Part shown: positions 53,560-62,906 of the stretch, in pieces
How positions within the stretch are numbered: position 1 is the first letter of the stretch
Layout: every line of letters starts with the position of its first letter
Origin: Paraburkholderia fynbosensis
GTDB taxonomy: Bacteria; Pseudomonadota; Gammaproteobacteria; Burkholderiales; Burkholderiaceae
NCBI RefSeq assembly: GCF_902859935.1
Contig: NZ_CADIKI010000004.1
Location: 1 to 64,000 of the forward strand
DNA length: 64,000 nucleotides
Direction: 5' to 3'
Notes under the pieces: model-generated
The model's database searches: none
Told to the model about the DNA's origin: nothing
The model's input: only the letters and a program-made list of their open reading frames with translations
Made by a program: the position numbers and the translations under genes

Positions 53560-54747
53560 ATGACGAGTACGCGAGAAGTAGTGATCTGCAATCCGGTGAG
53601 AACGCCGATTGGCGCATTCGGCGGATCGCTGAAGGACGTGAGCGCAACCGAACTCGGCGCGGCGGCCGTGCGCGAGACGCTGCGGCGCAGCCGGCTCGAT
53701 GGGAGCGCGCTGGCGTCGGTCGTGATGGGTAACGTGATTCAGGCCGGCAACAAAATGAACCCGGCGCGTCAGGCGTCGATGGGTGGGGGCGTGCCGGTGG
53801 CGGTGCCGGCGCTGACCGTCAATCGCGTGTGCGGCTCCGGCGCTCAGGCCATCGCTTCGGCGGCTCAGGAGATCTGGTTAGGCCTTGGCGATGCCGCCGT
53901 CGCGGGCGGTATGGAGAACATGGACCGCGCACCGTATCTGCTCGATGGCGGGCGCTGGGGATATCGGATGGGCAACGCGCAGATTCACGACAGCCTGCTG
54001 CGCGACGGCCTGAACGACGCGTTTTCCGGCCAGCATTCCGGCTGGCATACGGAAGACCTCGTCAGCCAGTTCGACATCACGCGCGAAGCCCAGGACCGTT
54101 GGGCCGCGCGCTCGCAACAGCGCTTTACCGACGCGCAGGCGCGCGGTGACTTCGACGCCGAGCTGGTCGCGGTGGATATCCCCGCGCGCAAAGGTCCGCA
54201 GCAGTTCACACGCGATGAACAGCCGCGCCCGGATACGACCGTGGAGACGCTCGCCAGATTGCGGCCGGCCTTCCGCCCGGACGGCACGATCACCGCGGGC
54301 AACGCGCCGGGGTTGAACAGCGGCGCGGCCGCGATGCTGGTGGCCGAGCGTGGTTTCGCCGAAGCGCGCGGCATCGAGCCGTTCGCGCGGCTCGTCGCGT
54401 ATGGGGTTGCGGCGGTCGAACCGGGCATGTTCGGTCTCGGACCGGTGCCCGCCGTGCAGATCGCATTGGCGCGCGCGGGTTGGCAGCTGGACGATGTCGA
54501 GCGCTTCGAAATCAACGAAGCGTTCGCTGCGGTGCCGATCGCGGTCGCGCGCCGGCTCGGCATCGCGGACGAACTGATCAACGTGCAGGGCGGCGCGATT
54601 GCGCACGGTCATCCGATCGGCGCGACCGGTGCGGTGCTGACCACGCGCCTCGTTCATTCGATGCGGCGCGACGGGCTCAAGCGCGGCATCGTTACGTTGT
54701 GCATCGGCGGCGGGCAGGGGATCGCGCTGGCGCTGGAAACGCTGTAG
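53560..54747 (+). CDS. Acetyl-CoA acetyltransferase (thiolase)
   Basis: 395 residues. Nucleophile C91 in NRVCGSGAQAI, NEAFAA, H in GGAIAHGHPIGATG and the second cysteine in VTLCIGGGQGIAL. Degradative/biosynthetic thiolase of the PhaA/AtoB size; joins or splits acetoacyl-CoA. GGAGAG before the ATG. Sits alone after the efflux operon with no beta-oxidation partner, so PHB synthesis or side-chain degradation are both possible. Confidence 0.9.
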   Translation: MTSTREVVICNPVRTPIGAFGGSLKDVSATELGAAAVRETLRRSRLDGSALASVVMGNVIQAGNKMNPARQASMGGGVPVAVPALTVNRVCGSGAQAIASAAQEIWLGLGDAAVAGGMENMDRAPYLLDGGRWGYRMGNAQIHDSLLRDGLNDAFSGQHSGWHTEDLVSQFDITREAQDRWAARSQQRFTDAQARGDFDAELVAVDIPARKGPQQFTRDEQPRPDTTVETLARLRPAFRPDGTITAGNAPGLNSGAAAMLVAERGFAEARGIEPFARLVAYGVAAVEPGMFGLGPVPAVQIALARAGWQLDDVERFEINEAFAAVPIAVARRLGIADELINVQGGAIAHGHPIGATGAVLTTRLVHSMRRDGLKRGIVTLCIGGGQGIALALETL

Positions 54748-55018
54748 GGTCGGCGGCGGTGTGCTCAGAGGTCGCGAGCACGACCTCGACTGGCCCGCGA
54801 CCACGCGATCAGCGTACCATTGCTACCCTGTCGCGCGCGTCATGCGGCTTCGCGAACTTTGCTGCGATCGATCGCGAAGCCGACCCGAGGGTTCGGCGCC
54901 GCCACGCATCGAACCGCGCGACGGCCTGCGTGCAGAGCCCGCCATGACGCTCAGGAACCTGATGGGCGCCACGCTTGCTGGCATGTTCATCACGCAGAAC
55001 CGAATCGAGGACCGCCGC

Positions 55019-55408
55019 ATGAACATGGAACAACTGCTGGAACGCGCGAGCGTCGCGCGAGAAAAGGCCTATGCGCCTTATTCGAAATTCAAGGTCGGCG
55101 CCGCGCTACTGACGCGCGACGGCCAGGTGTTCGACGGCTGCAACGTCGAGAACGCCGCCTACGGCTTGTGCAATTGCGCCGAACGCACGGCGTTTTTCAG
55201 CGCAATCGCCGCGGGTTATCGGCGCGATCAGTTTGCGGCGCTTGCCGTGATCGGCGATACGGACGGTCCGATCGCGCCGTGTGGCGCATGCCGCCAGGTG
55301 ATCCTCGAACTGGGCGGCCCCGCTCTGCCGATTCGCCTCGGCAATCTGCGCGGCGCCACGCGCGACACCACCGCGCGCGAGCAACTTCCGGACGCGTTCT
55401 ACCTATGA
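55019..55408 (+). CDS. cdd: Cytidine deaminase
   Basis: 129 residues, homotetrameric class. Zinc and catalytic motifs CNCAERTAFFSAI and PCGACRQVI (the glutamate after CA and three cysteines), YSKFKVGAALLT and FDGCNVENAAYG bind cytidine. Converts cytidine or deoxycytidine to uridine. The ATG at 55019 follows GAGGA; long upstream extensions in the frame are not conserved-looking. Ends in an ATGA overlap with the nucleoside hydrolase gene. Confidence 0.93.
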   Translation: MNMEQLLERASVAREKAYAPYSKFKVGAALLTRDGQVFDGCNVENAAYGLCNCAERTAFFSAIAAGYRRDQFAALAVIGDTDGPIAPCGACRQVILELGGPALPIRLGNLRGATRDTTAREQLPDAFYL

Positions 55409-56379
55409 GCAGGCACAAGATCATCTACGACAGCGACCCGGGCGTCGACGATGCGATGGCGCTCGTCTTCCAGGCGCTGCACCCCGACATCGAACTGCTC
55501 GGGCTGACGAGCGTGTTCGGCAACGCGACGATCGAGACGACGACGCGCAATGCGCGCTTTCTGGCCGGACGCTTCGCCGCCGGCGTGCCGGTTGCGCAGG
55601 GCGCGGCGGCGCCGCTCAAGCGCGCCGTGCCCGCGCCGCTCGCGCGGATTCACGGCGACAACGGCCTCGGTAACATCGCTTTCGACAGCACCTGCGCGGC
55701 GCCGCTCGACGCGCGGCCCGCGCACCGCTTCATCATCGACACGGTGCGCGCGCATCCGGGCGAAGTCACGCTGCTCGCGGTCGGGCCGCTGACGAACCTC
55801 GCGGTGGCGCTCGCCGAAGATCCGCAGATCGCGCCGCTCGTCAAGCAGGTGGTGATCATGGGCGGCGCGTTCGGCACGGCCGGCGTGCTCGGCAATGTGA
55901 CGCCGGCCGCGGAGGCCAACATCCTGGGCGACCCCGACGCGGCCGACCGCGTGCTCGGCGCGGCGTGGCCGGTGGCGATCGTCGGGCTCGACGTCACGCA
56001 GCCGACCATCATGAGCCACGCGTATCTCGCGTCGCTGCGCGAGCGCGGCGGTGCGGCGGGACAATTCGTGTGGGACGTGTCGCGTGATTACGAGGCTTTT
56101 CACGAGCAGAGCGCGCAATTGGCGGGCATCTATGTGCACGATTCATCGGCGGTCGCGTACGTGCTGGCGCCGGACCTCTATACGACGCGCAGCGGTCCGG
56201 TGCGCGTGTTGACGCAAGGCATCGCGGTGGGCCAGACCATCCAGAAGCCAGCGACGCTGCCGGTGCCCGCGCCGGACTGGGACAACCGCCCGGCGTGCAA
56301 GGTCTGCATCGGCGTGGATGTGCCGGGAGTGCTGGCGCTCTACGAGCGCATCATTTGCTGCTTGCCCGAATCGACGTAG
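55405..56379 (+). CDS. Inosine/uridine-preferring nucleoside hydrolase
   Basis: 324 residues. Calcium-binding N-terminus IYDSDPGVDDAMAL, the motifs HGDNGLGN, VGPLTNLAVAL and IMGGAFGTAGVLGNVTPAAEANI. Cleaves ribonucleosides into base and ribose. Coupled by ATGA to cdd, so cytidine is probably deaminated to uridine and then cleaved, a nucleoside salvage or catabolic pair. Confidence 0.92.
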   Translation: MSRHKIIYDSDPGVDDAMALVFQALHPDIELLGLTSVFGNATIETTTRNARFLAGRFAAGVPVAQGAAAPLKRAVPAPLARIHGDNGLGNIAFDSTCAAPLDARPAHRFIIDTVRAHPGEVTLLAVGPLTNLAVALAEDPQIAPLVKQVVIMGGAFGTAGVLGNVTPAAEANILGDPDAADRVLGAAWPVAIVGLDVTQPTIMSHAYLASLRERGGAAGQFVWDVSRDYEAFHEQSAQLAGIYVHDSSAVAYVLAPDLYTTRSGPVRVLTQGIAVGQTIQKPATLPVPAPDWDNRPACKVCIGVDVPGVLALYERIICCLPEST

Positions 56380-56646
56380 TAGTTTTGAAAGGCGCCGCGC
56401 CGCGCGGGCGGCCGATAGTGAAGAAGTGGTGAGCCAAGGCGATGCATCGCCGCGATTCATCTGACCTGCGCCGACCTGAGCAGACATGAGCCGCGGCGAC
56501 GCTGCATCGCAGCACGCGCCAGGCTCGGGCAATCGCCGCCCATGCCTCGCGCCAATCTTTGCTACATTTCTGCACACACACTGTGTACGCGAGCCGGAGC
56601 TCTCCAGTAAGGCGCGCGCGACCGACATCTATCAAGAGGCGAAAAG

Positions 56647-57582
56647 ATGCGAATTCTAGTAGTAGGGGCGGGCGCGGTAGGCGGTTACTTCGGCGGGCGT
56701 CTCGCGGCGGCGGGTCAGGACGTGACTTTCCTCGTGCGCGCGGGCCGGGCGGAAAAGCTGCAGCGCGACGGACTCGTCATCAGCAGCCCGCGCGGCGACC
56801 TCAAGCTGGACGGCATCAAGACGATCCTTGCCGGCGTCAGCGCCGAGCCGTTCGATCTGGTGCTGCTCAGTTGCAAAGCCTACAGCCTCGACGACGCCAT
56901 CGATTCCTTCGCGCCGCTGGTCGGCGAGTCGACGCTGATCCTGCCGATGCTCAACGGCATGCGCCACATCGAGGTCCTCACGGAAAAGTTCGGCGCGTCG
57001 CGCGTACTCGGCGGTCAATGCGTAATCGCCGCGACGCTCAACGCCGAGCAGCACATCGTCCATCTGAACGACATGCACGCGATCACTTTCGGCGAACAGG
57101 CGGGCGGCACGTCGGAACGCGTCCAGGCGATTGCGGACGCGATGGCCGATGCGAACTTCGACGTCTCGGTCAGCGACAACATTCTGTTGCGCATGTGGGA
57201 AAAGTGGGTTTTCCTGGCCACGTTGGCGGCGAGTACCTGCCTGATGCGAGGCTCGGTCGGCGATATTCTGGCCGCGCCGGACGGCAAGCGCGTAATCGAG
57301 AACCTGTTGGGCGAGTGCCGCGCGGTGGCCGAACACCACGGCTTCACGATGGGCCCGGACTTCGACGCGCGCGCCACCCAGACGCTGTTCACGCCTTCGC
57401 CGCTGACCGCGTCGATGCTGCGGGATGTGGAAAACCACTCGCATACCGAGGCGGATCACATTCTCGGCGATCTGATCGCGCGCGGCGGCGATGCGCAAAA
57501 GGGCGAGCACGGACTGTCGCTGCTGCGCATCGGTTATAGCCATCTGAAGACGTACGAAGCGCGCCAGGCTCGCACGTCCTGA
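56647..57582 (+). CDS. 2-dehydropantoate 2-reductase-family protein (ApbA/PanE)
   Basis: 311 residues. NADPH Rossmann motif RILVVGAGAVGGYFGGRLAAAG, LLSCKAYSLDDAI, catalytic-type lysine in MWEKWVFLATLAA and the C-terminal GPDFDARATQTLFTPSPLTASMLRDVE. Either the pantothenate-pathway ketopantoate reductase or one of its many paralogues acting on other 2-oxo acids; the missing panB/panC context favours a paralogue. Purine-rich AAGAGGCGAAAAG before the ATG. Confidence 0.87.
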   Translation: MRILVVGAGAVGGYFGGRLAAAGQDVTFLVRAGRAEKLQRDGLVISSPRGDLKLDGIKTILAGVSAEPFDLVLLSCKAYSLDDAIDSFAPLVGESTLILPMLNGMRHIEVLTEKFGASRVLGGQCVIAATLNAEQHIVHLNDMHAITFGEQAGGTSERVQAIADAMADANFDVSVSDNILLRMWEKWVFLATLAASTCLMRGSVGDILAAPDGKRVIENLLGECRAVAEHHGFTMGPDFDARATQTLFTPSPLTASMLRDVENHSHTEADHILGDLIARGGDAQKGEHGLSLLRIGYSHLKTYEARQARTS

Positions 57583-57664
57583 GCGCGGGCCCAAGTCGCC
57601 GAGAGAGTGCGGGCAGGGGGATGAAGAAGGACCGTCATCGCAGCCTAACGACCGGAGGTGAAAC

Positions 57665-57964
57665 ATGCCGAGTCCAATTGGATCGGTGCCCGCACTGAGT
57701 GCCGCTTCGGCGACGATCTTCTCGATCGGCATCGTATTTCTCGGCTACTGGGGCCTGTATGAGCCGAGCAAATGGCGTCCCGCCGACATCGTCGTCTTCA
57801 TCTGCGCGCTGATCGGCTTCGCTTGCCTTGGGCTCGTGCCGTGGATGGCGACGAGTCCCGTCGAGCCGGAAAACAGCGATGTGCGCATCCGCATCGCACG
57901 GCATCTGTTTCTCACGGGCGTTATCTCGATCTGGCTCGCGGTGGCGATCTCGGTGGTTTTCTGA
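57665..57964 (+). CDS. Small membrane protein (99 aa)
   Basis: Three hydrophobic segments (about 14-30, 42-61, 82-98) with a WRPADIVVF turn. Excellent GGAGGTG ribosome site. No family recognised. Stands between panE-like gene and the convergent transporter cluster. Confidence 0.75.
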   Translation: MPSPIGSVPALSAASATIFSIGIVFLGYWGLYEPSKWRPADIVVFICALIGFACLGLVPWMATSPVEPENSDVRIRIARHLFLTGVISIWLAVAISVVF

Positions 57965-57995
57965 ATGCCACGGGCATCACGTGCGCCCCATAGAA

Positions 57996-58023
57996 AACGC
58001 GCCCTGTAGCGGCAAGGCGCGTT
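57996..58023 (-). terminator. Terminator of the Pot-type transporter/oxidase operon
   Basis: AACGCGCC (57996-58003) pairs with GGCGCGTT (58016-58023) around a 12-base loop. On the minus strand the stem runs into TTTTCTA. It lies 35 bases after the last stop of the operon. Confidence 0.6.
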
Positions 58024-58058
58024 GTCTTCCATCGAAACCGAACCTGAATCCGGCGGAT

Positions 58059-59105
58059 TTAGCGCTCGATCTGCCGGTTCCAGCGCGTGTCCCACTGCGC
58101 ACGATGCGCGTTGATCGTGTCCCAATCCACCACGGTCACCTTGCGGATCAGATCGTCGACGTTGCCGAGGCTTTGCTGCATCGGCGGCGTCATCTTCGCG
58201 AGATGGTTGGTCGGAATCTGCTTGCCGGCCTCGGCGGCTTTCGTCTGCGCCGGCGCGGACAGCAGGAATTGCGCGAGCTTTTGCGCGAGTTGCGGATCGG
58301 GATTGTTGTTGACCACGCACAGATCGACCAGCAGCAGCACCGGCCCTTCCTTCGGATTCACATAAGCGACCGGAATGCCCTTGTCCTGCAGATCGCCGAC
58401 GCCGGTCGGCGTCAGTGGGAACAGACCCGCTTCGCCGGTCTGAACCATTTCGGAAATCTTCGCCGAATTCGGCACGTACTCGACCACGTTCGGGCCCACC
58501 GTGCTCGCCCATTTCGTGAAGCCCGGTTCGACGTTCTGCTCGCTGCCGCCCATCAGCCGGTTGATCGCGAGAAAGCCGTGCAGCCCGAAGGTACTGCTCG
58601 AAGCCGACTGGAACACCACCTTGCCCTTGTACTTCGGGTCGGCGAAATCCATCCACGAAGTCGGCGGCGCCCAGCCTTTTTCGGCGAACAGCTTCTTGTT
58701 GTACGCGATGCCCGTCATGCCCAACTGCACGCCCGCGCCCATGTCGCCCTTCATGCGCGCGAACGGATAGAGTTCCTTGAGCACTGGCGAGTCGTCGAGC
58801 TTCTTGCACACGCCCATGCTGACCGCACGCGCCATCACGCCGTCATCGAGGAACACCACGTGAATCTGCGGACTGGCCTTGTTGGCGAGCAGCTTCGCGA
58901 GAATATCCGACGACGTGCCCGGCACCACCACCACGTGCACGTTGTTGGCTTTCTCGAAGTCGGGCAGCACCTGGCTCGTATAGGCCTTTTCCATCGGACC
59001 GCCGTTCATGCCGATGTAGATCGTTTTGGTCTGCGACCACGCCGGCGCGGCCGCGCCGAACGCGCACAGGGCGGCGAGTGCCGCAAGCGTCTTGAACAGT
59101 TTCAT
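58059..59105 (-). CDS. Pot/spermidine-type ABC transporter substrate-binding protein
   Basis: 348 residues. Signal peptide (LAALAALCAFGAAAPAWS, cleavage about residue 24). Extracellular solute-binding family 1/PotD-like fold: IYIGMNGGPMEKAYTSQVLPDFEKANNVHVVVVPGTSSDILAKLLANK, WMDFADPKYKGKVVFQ. AGGAG precedes the ATG. Last gene of the cluster, after the oxidase genes, an unusual place for a binding protein, but in the same direction and 31 bp downstream. Ligand probably a polyamine, opine or amino acid derivative oxidised by the neighbouring enzyme. Confidence 0.88.
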   Translation of the reverse strand: MKLFKTLAALAALCAFGAAAPAWSQTKTIYIGMNGGPMEKAYTSQVLPDFEKANNVHVVVVPGTSSDILAKLLANKASPQIHVVFLDDGVMARAVSMGVCKKLDDSPVLKELYPFARMKGDMGAGVQLGMTGIAYNKKLFAEKGWAPPTSWMDFADPKYKGKVVFQSASSSTFGLHGFLAINRLMGGSEQNVEPGFTKWASTVGPNVVEYVPNSAKISEMVQTGEAGLFPLTPTGVGDLQDKGIPVAYVNPKEGPVLLLVDLCVVNNNPDPQLAQKLAQFLLSAPAQTKAAEAGKQIPTNHLAKMTPPMQQSLGNVDDLIRKVTVVDWDTINAHRAQWDTRWNRQIER

Positions 59106-59136
59106 AGGGGCTCCTGAGTTTCACTGGATTTGAGAC

Positions 59137-60264
59137 TTAAGCGACGGATGAGGTGGTCGCCGCGGCAAAGCGGCCAATCGAGAAAGCGTCGAGGGGCGTG
59201 GCCGTGGCGCCGTCGATCACGAGATCGGCAAGCACTTCGCCGACGCCGGGCGCGAGCAGAAACCCCCCGCCCGAAAAGCCGAAGGCGTGCAACAGACGCG
59301 GCACCGTGCGGCTCGCGCCGATCACCGGATTGCTGTCGGCTGTCTCGCCTTCGACGCCGCTCCACGTGCGGATCAGCAGCGCCTCGCGCAACGCGGGCAG
59401 CAGCGCGCACGCGTCGCGCATCACGGCGCGGGTGGTTTGTGTCGACGGCTGACCGTATTCGCCGTCGCCATGACCGCGTCCGCCGCCGATCACGCAATTG
59501 CCGCGCGCCACCTGCCGCGCGTAGATGCCACCGCCGTACACGCCGAGGTTGTGCGTGATGAGAAGCGGCAGCGGCTCGGTGACCCACATGTTCGGGTAGA
59601 TCGGTTTCATCGGCACGGTCTCGCCGAAATGACCCGCGACCTTGTTCGCCCATGCGCCGGCCGAGTTGATCAACCAGTCGGCGCTGATGCGCGTGTCGCC
59701 GGCGCGCAACTGAAAACGCGTGCCGTCGTGATGAATCCCGGTTAGTTCGGTTTGCTCGCGTACGTCCGCGCCTGCGGCTCGCGCGGCACGCGCGAAGGCG
59801 GGCGACACGAGACGCGGGTTCGCATGACCGTCGCTCGGGCACAACGAGCCGCCGATGGCTGCCGCGCCGAGCCACGGGTAGCGTCGGCGGAAGTCCGCGC
59901 CATCCAGCACCTGCGAGCGCAGTCCGTAATCGCGCGCCATGTCGGCCCATGCCTGCAGCGCGACAAGATCGGCTTCGCTGCGCGCGAGCCGCAAATGGCC
60001 TGACACCGTAAACTCGCCGTCGATGCCGATCAGTTCGGGCAGGCGCTCCCAGATGCGCCGCGCACGCATCGCGAGCGGCATCTGTTCGACCGGGCGGCCC
60101 TGGCAGCGCACGCCGCCGTAGTTCACGCCGCTCGCCTGCGCGCCGCAATAGCGCCGCTCGAACAGGCCCACGCGCACGCCACGGCGCGCGAGCGCCAATG
60201 CGGCCGACGAACCCACGAGACCGCCGCCCGCAATGACGACGTCGTAATGCAGCGCGTCACTCAT
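59137..60264 (-). CDS. FAD-dependent amine/D-amino acid oxidase subunit (DAO fold)
   Basis: 375 residues. Dinucleotide-binding YDVVIAGGGLVGSSAALALARRGVRVGLFE and the C-terminal GFSGGGFLLAPGVGEVLADLV of the DAO family. Similar in layout to the small FAD subunit of opine oxidases, HcnC, and the LhpB-type subunit of D-hydroxyproline dehydrogenase. It overlaps the previous gene by 8 bases, so the subunits are made together. The substrate is oxidised at a C-N bond, with electrons passed to the other FAD subunit. Confidence 0.88.
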   Translation of the reverse strand: MSDALHYDVVIAGGGLVGSSAALALARRGVRVGLFERRYCGAQASGVNYGGVRCQGRPVEQMPLAMRARRIWERLPELIGIDGEFTVSGHLRLARSEADLVALQAWADMARDYGLRSQVLDGADFRRRYPWLGAAAIGGSLCPSDGHANPRLVSPAFARAARAAGADVREQTELTGIHHDGTRFQLRAGDTRISADWLINSAGAWANKVAGHFGETVPMKPIYPNMWVTEPLPLLITHNLGVYGGGIYARQVARGNCVIGGGRGHGDGEYGQPSTQTTRAVMRDACALLPALREALLIRTWSGVEGETADSNPVIGASRTVPRLLHAFGFSGGGFLLAPGVGEVLADLVIDGATATPLDAFSIGRFAAATTSSVA

Positions 60265-61690
60265 CGCGGGCCTCCGCGGGAATCTCGGCGACATCGTCGG
60301 CGTACATCGCGGGCGAAAGCGGAATCGGTTTGACGGGCGGCTGGCTGCGCAGGCGACCGACCGCTTCGAGCGGCTTGCCGGTTTCCTCGGCGAGCAGCGC
60401 GAGCGCCGCTTCACCGCACATACGCCCCTGGCAGCGGCCCATGCCGACCCGCGTGAGCGCCTTCAACCGGTTGATCTCGTTCGCTTCGCCGCCGCGGATG
60501 CAGCGCCGCACGGCGCCCGCGTCGATCTCTTCGCAGCGGCACACGGTCATGTCGTCGGGCCATTGCGCGGCGCACTGCGTGGGCGGCGCGAAGGCCGCTT
60601 CGATGCCCTCGCGAAACAGCGCGATACGTTTCAGGCCGCGTTCGAGCGACGCCGCGTCGGGCAGACCGGGGCCGCGCGCCGGCTCGATGCCGAGATCGTC
60701 GAGTAAGGCGAGCGCCGCGCGGCGGCCCGCCAGTTCGGCGGCGTCGGCGCCGGCAATGCGCGCACCGTCGCCGGCGAGATAAATGCCGCGCACCGAACTG
60801 CGGCCGGCGGCATCGAGTTCGGGCAGCCAGCAGCGGTTGGTCGGATCGAAACGGAAGCGGCACCCCGCGAGATCGGCGAGTTGCGTTTCCGGCTTCAGCC
60901 CGAAGCTGATGCCAACCGCGTCGCAGGCGATCGTTTCGCTCGCCGCGCGGTCGCCCGGCTTGCGCCATTCGATTGCCTCCACGCCTTGAGCGCCGCGAAT
61001 GGCCACGAGTTTCACCGCGCGTTCGATACGCACGCCATGCGTTTTCAGCCAGCCGACGTAGTACAGACCCTTGGCGAATGTCCACGGCAGACGCGCGAGT
61101 TTCGCCGTGGCGGCGATCTGTTGCGAGAGCGGGCTGGTGTCGAGCACGGCCAGCACCTGCGCGCCCGCTTTGACGTACTGATACGCCACCAGGTAGAGCA
61201 GCGGCCCGGTGCCCGCCAGCACGACGCGTCGGCCGATCGCGCAGCCTTGCGCCTTCAGCGCGACCTGTGCCGCGCCGAGCGTGTAGACGCCGGGGAGCGT
61301 CCAGCCAGGCAGCGGCAGCACGCGATCGGTCGCGCCGCTCGCGATGATCAGGTGTGAGAACGGCACGCGGGTTTCGCGTCCCGCTTGCAGCGTATCGAGC
61401 CAGCCCGCTTCGCAGGCCCACGCGAGCGTGTCGGGACGGTAGTCGAGATGCGGCAGCAGCGTGGCCATGGTCGTATGCAACGCGTCGGCCTTGTGCGCTT
61501 CGAAACCGTAGAGTGTTTTTTTCGAGCGCTGAAAGCCGCCGTGCACGGGCGGTTGCCGATAAATCTGGCCACCCCAGCGGGCGTTTTCATCGATCACGAT
61601 GGGCTTGAGGCCCGCCGCGACCAGCGTCTGCGCGGCGCGCACGCCCGCCGGACCCGCGCCGACGATCACGATGCGGCGTTCGTCGTTCAT
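60257..61690 (-). CDS. NAD(FAD)-type oxidoreductase subunit with BFD-like 2Fe-2S domain
   Basis: 477 residues. Two nucleotide-binding folds (RRIVIVGAGPAGVRAAQTL; RRVVLAGTGPLLYLVAYQY), GDGARIAGADAAELAGRRAAL, and a C-terminal BFD-like iron-sulphur segment with cysteines in TVCRCEEI and GMGRCQGRMCG. Corresponds to the large FAD subunit of opine or hydroxyproline oxidases (OoxA/HcnB-like). ATG at 61690 lies in an ATGA overlap with the ferredoxin-like gene; the longer frame upstream is only a shadow. Confidence 0.88.
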   Translation of the reverse strand: MNDERRIVIVGAGPAGVRAAQTLVAAGLKPIVIDENARWGGQIYRQPPVHGGFQRSKKTLYGFEAHKADALHTTMATLLPHLDYRPDTLAWACEAGWLDTLQAGRETRVPFSHLIIASGATDRVLPLPGWTLPGVYTLGAAQVALKAQGCAIGRRVVLAGTGPLLYLVAYQYVKAGAQVLAVLDTSPLSQQIAATAKLARLPWTFAKGLYYVGWLKTHGVRIERAVKLVAIRGAQGVEAIEWRKPGDRAASETIACDAVGISFGLKPETQLADLAGCRFRFDPTNRCWLPELDAAGRSSVRGIYLAGDGARIAGADAAELAGRRAALALLDDLGIEPARGPGLPDAASLERGLKRIALFREGIEAAFAPPTQCAAQWPDDMTVCRCEEIDAGAVRRCIRGGEANEINRLKALTRVGMGRCQGRMCGEAALALLAEETGKPLEAVGRLRSQPPVKPIPLSPAMYADDVAEIPAEARDE

Positions 61691-62085
61691 CGCGCGTCTC
61701 CCTCGGCGGGCGCAACGGCAACGGCGCCGGCTTCGCTCGCGGCAAACCGCGTGACCACCCGCAAGCCGTTGGTCACCGGCGTCGAGCACGCGCGCAGACG
61801 CCGGCCGTCTTCGGTGCGCATCCAGCAGTCCTGGCAGGCGCCGATCAGGCAGAAGCCGGCGCGCGGCGCGCCGCTGAATTCGCTGTCGCGCACGCGGCGC
61901 TGGTGCGTCAACACCGCGGTCAGCAGCGTGTCGCCTTGCAGCGCGGCGACTTCGCGGCCATCGAGAAAAAACCGCAGCGGCTCGCGCTGCGTTTCGGCGA
62001 GACGAACGAATTGCGGCGCTTGTGTGCACGTGGCGGCATCGGAAAACGGCGGGCTGGATGGCATTGCAGAGTAGGAAGAAGACAT
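61687..62085 (-). CDS. Small 2Fe-2S ferredoxin-like oxidase subunit
   Basis: 132 residues. Cysteines C79, C84, C87 and C100 (FCLIGACQDCWM... RACSTP) form a plant-type 2Fe-2S site, after an N-terminal extension of 35 residues. HcnA/LhpF-like gamma subunit, linking the two FAD subunits. Start overlaps the end of the permease gene (TGATG) and its end overlaps the large subunit gene. An ATG seven codons later is possible. Confidence 0.87.
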   Translation of the reverse strand: MSSSYSAMPSSPPFSDAATCTQAPQFVRLAETQREPLRFFLDGREVAALQGDTLLTAVLTHQRRVRDSEFSGAPRAGFCLIGACQDCWMRTEDGRRLRACSTPVTNGLRVVTRFAASEAGAVAVAPAEGDAR

Positions 62086-62879
62086 CAGTGCTGGCCGATC
62101 AGAATCCGGTTCAGTCCGTACGCACGATCGAGCAGCAGCATCGCGCCGGCCGTGATGAAGATCACCAGCGCGGAGACGGACGCCATCATCGGGTCGATCG
62201 ATTCGGTCGCGTACATGTACATGCGCACCGGCAGCGTGACGGTTTGCGGCGAGGTGACGAAGATCGACATCGTCAGTTCGTCGAAGCTGTTGATGAACGC
62301 GAGCAGCCAGCCGCCGGTAATGCCCGGCAGAATCATCGGGAAGGTGATGCGGCGAAACGTGGTCCACGCGTCGGCGCCGAGCGAGTGCGCGGCATGTTCG
62401 ACGCTGCGGTCGAGACCGCTCACCGAAGCGAGCACGAGCCGCATCACGAACGGCGTGATGATGATCATGTGCGCGAGCACGAGCCACGCGAACGAGCCGG
62501 TCGCGCCGATCAGCGCGAAGAAGCGCAGCAACGCGATACCGAGCACGAGGCCGGGAATCACGAGCGGCGAAAGCAGCAGACCGTTCAGAAACGCGCGGCC
62601 CGGAAAGCGCGCCCGGCCGATCGCGAGCGCGGCGGGCAGCGCGACGAGCAGGGACAACGTCGCCGACGCGAACGCCAGCTTCAGGCTGTTGAAGAACGCC
62701 GAAATGAAGTCCGGGTAATTGAGGATCGCGCGGAACCAGCGCAGCGACAGGCCGTGCGTGGGCAGCGTGAGCGTTTCGCCGGGCGTGAACGCGACCAGCA
62801 CGACGATCACGAGCGGCGCGAGCACGAACGCAATCACCAGCGTGTGGAAAATCAGCGCGACAGGGCCGTTTTTTCTCAT
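62085..62879 (-). CDS. ABC transporter permease (PotC-like)
   Basis: 264 residues, about six membrane segments. EAA loop EHAAHSLGADAWTTFRRITFPMILPGITGGWLLAFINSFDELTMSIFV is diagnostic of the spermidine/putrescine or Fe3+ class. Partner of the permease gene 27 bp upstream. Start has GTGAAGACATC before the ATG. Confidence 0.92.
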   Translation of the reverse strand: MRKNGPVALIFHTLVIAFVLAPLVIVVLVAFTPGETLTLPTHGLSLRWFRAILNYPDFISAFFNSLKLAFASATLSLLVALPAALAIGRARFPGRAFLNGLLLSPLVIPGLVLGIALLRFFALIGATGSFAWLVLAHMIIITPFVMRLVLASVSGLDRSVEHAAHSLGADAWTTFRRITFPMILPGITGGWLLAFINSFDELTMSIFVTSPQTVTLPVRMYMYATESIDPMMASVSALVIFITAGAMLLLDRAYGLNRILIGQH

Positions 62880-62906
62880 GATGTCTTCACTCGATGAGGC
62901 AGTCGA

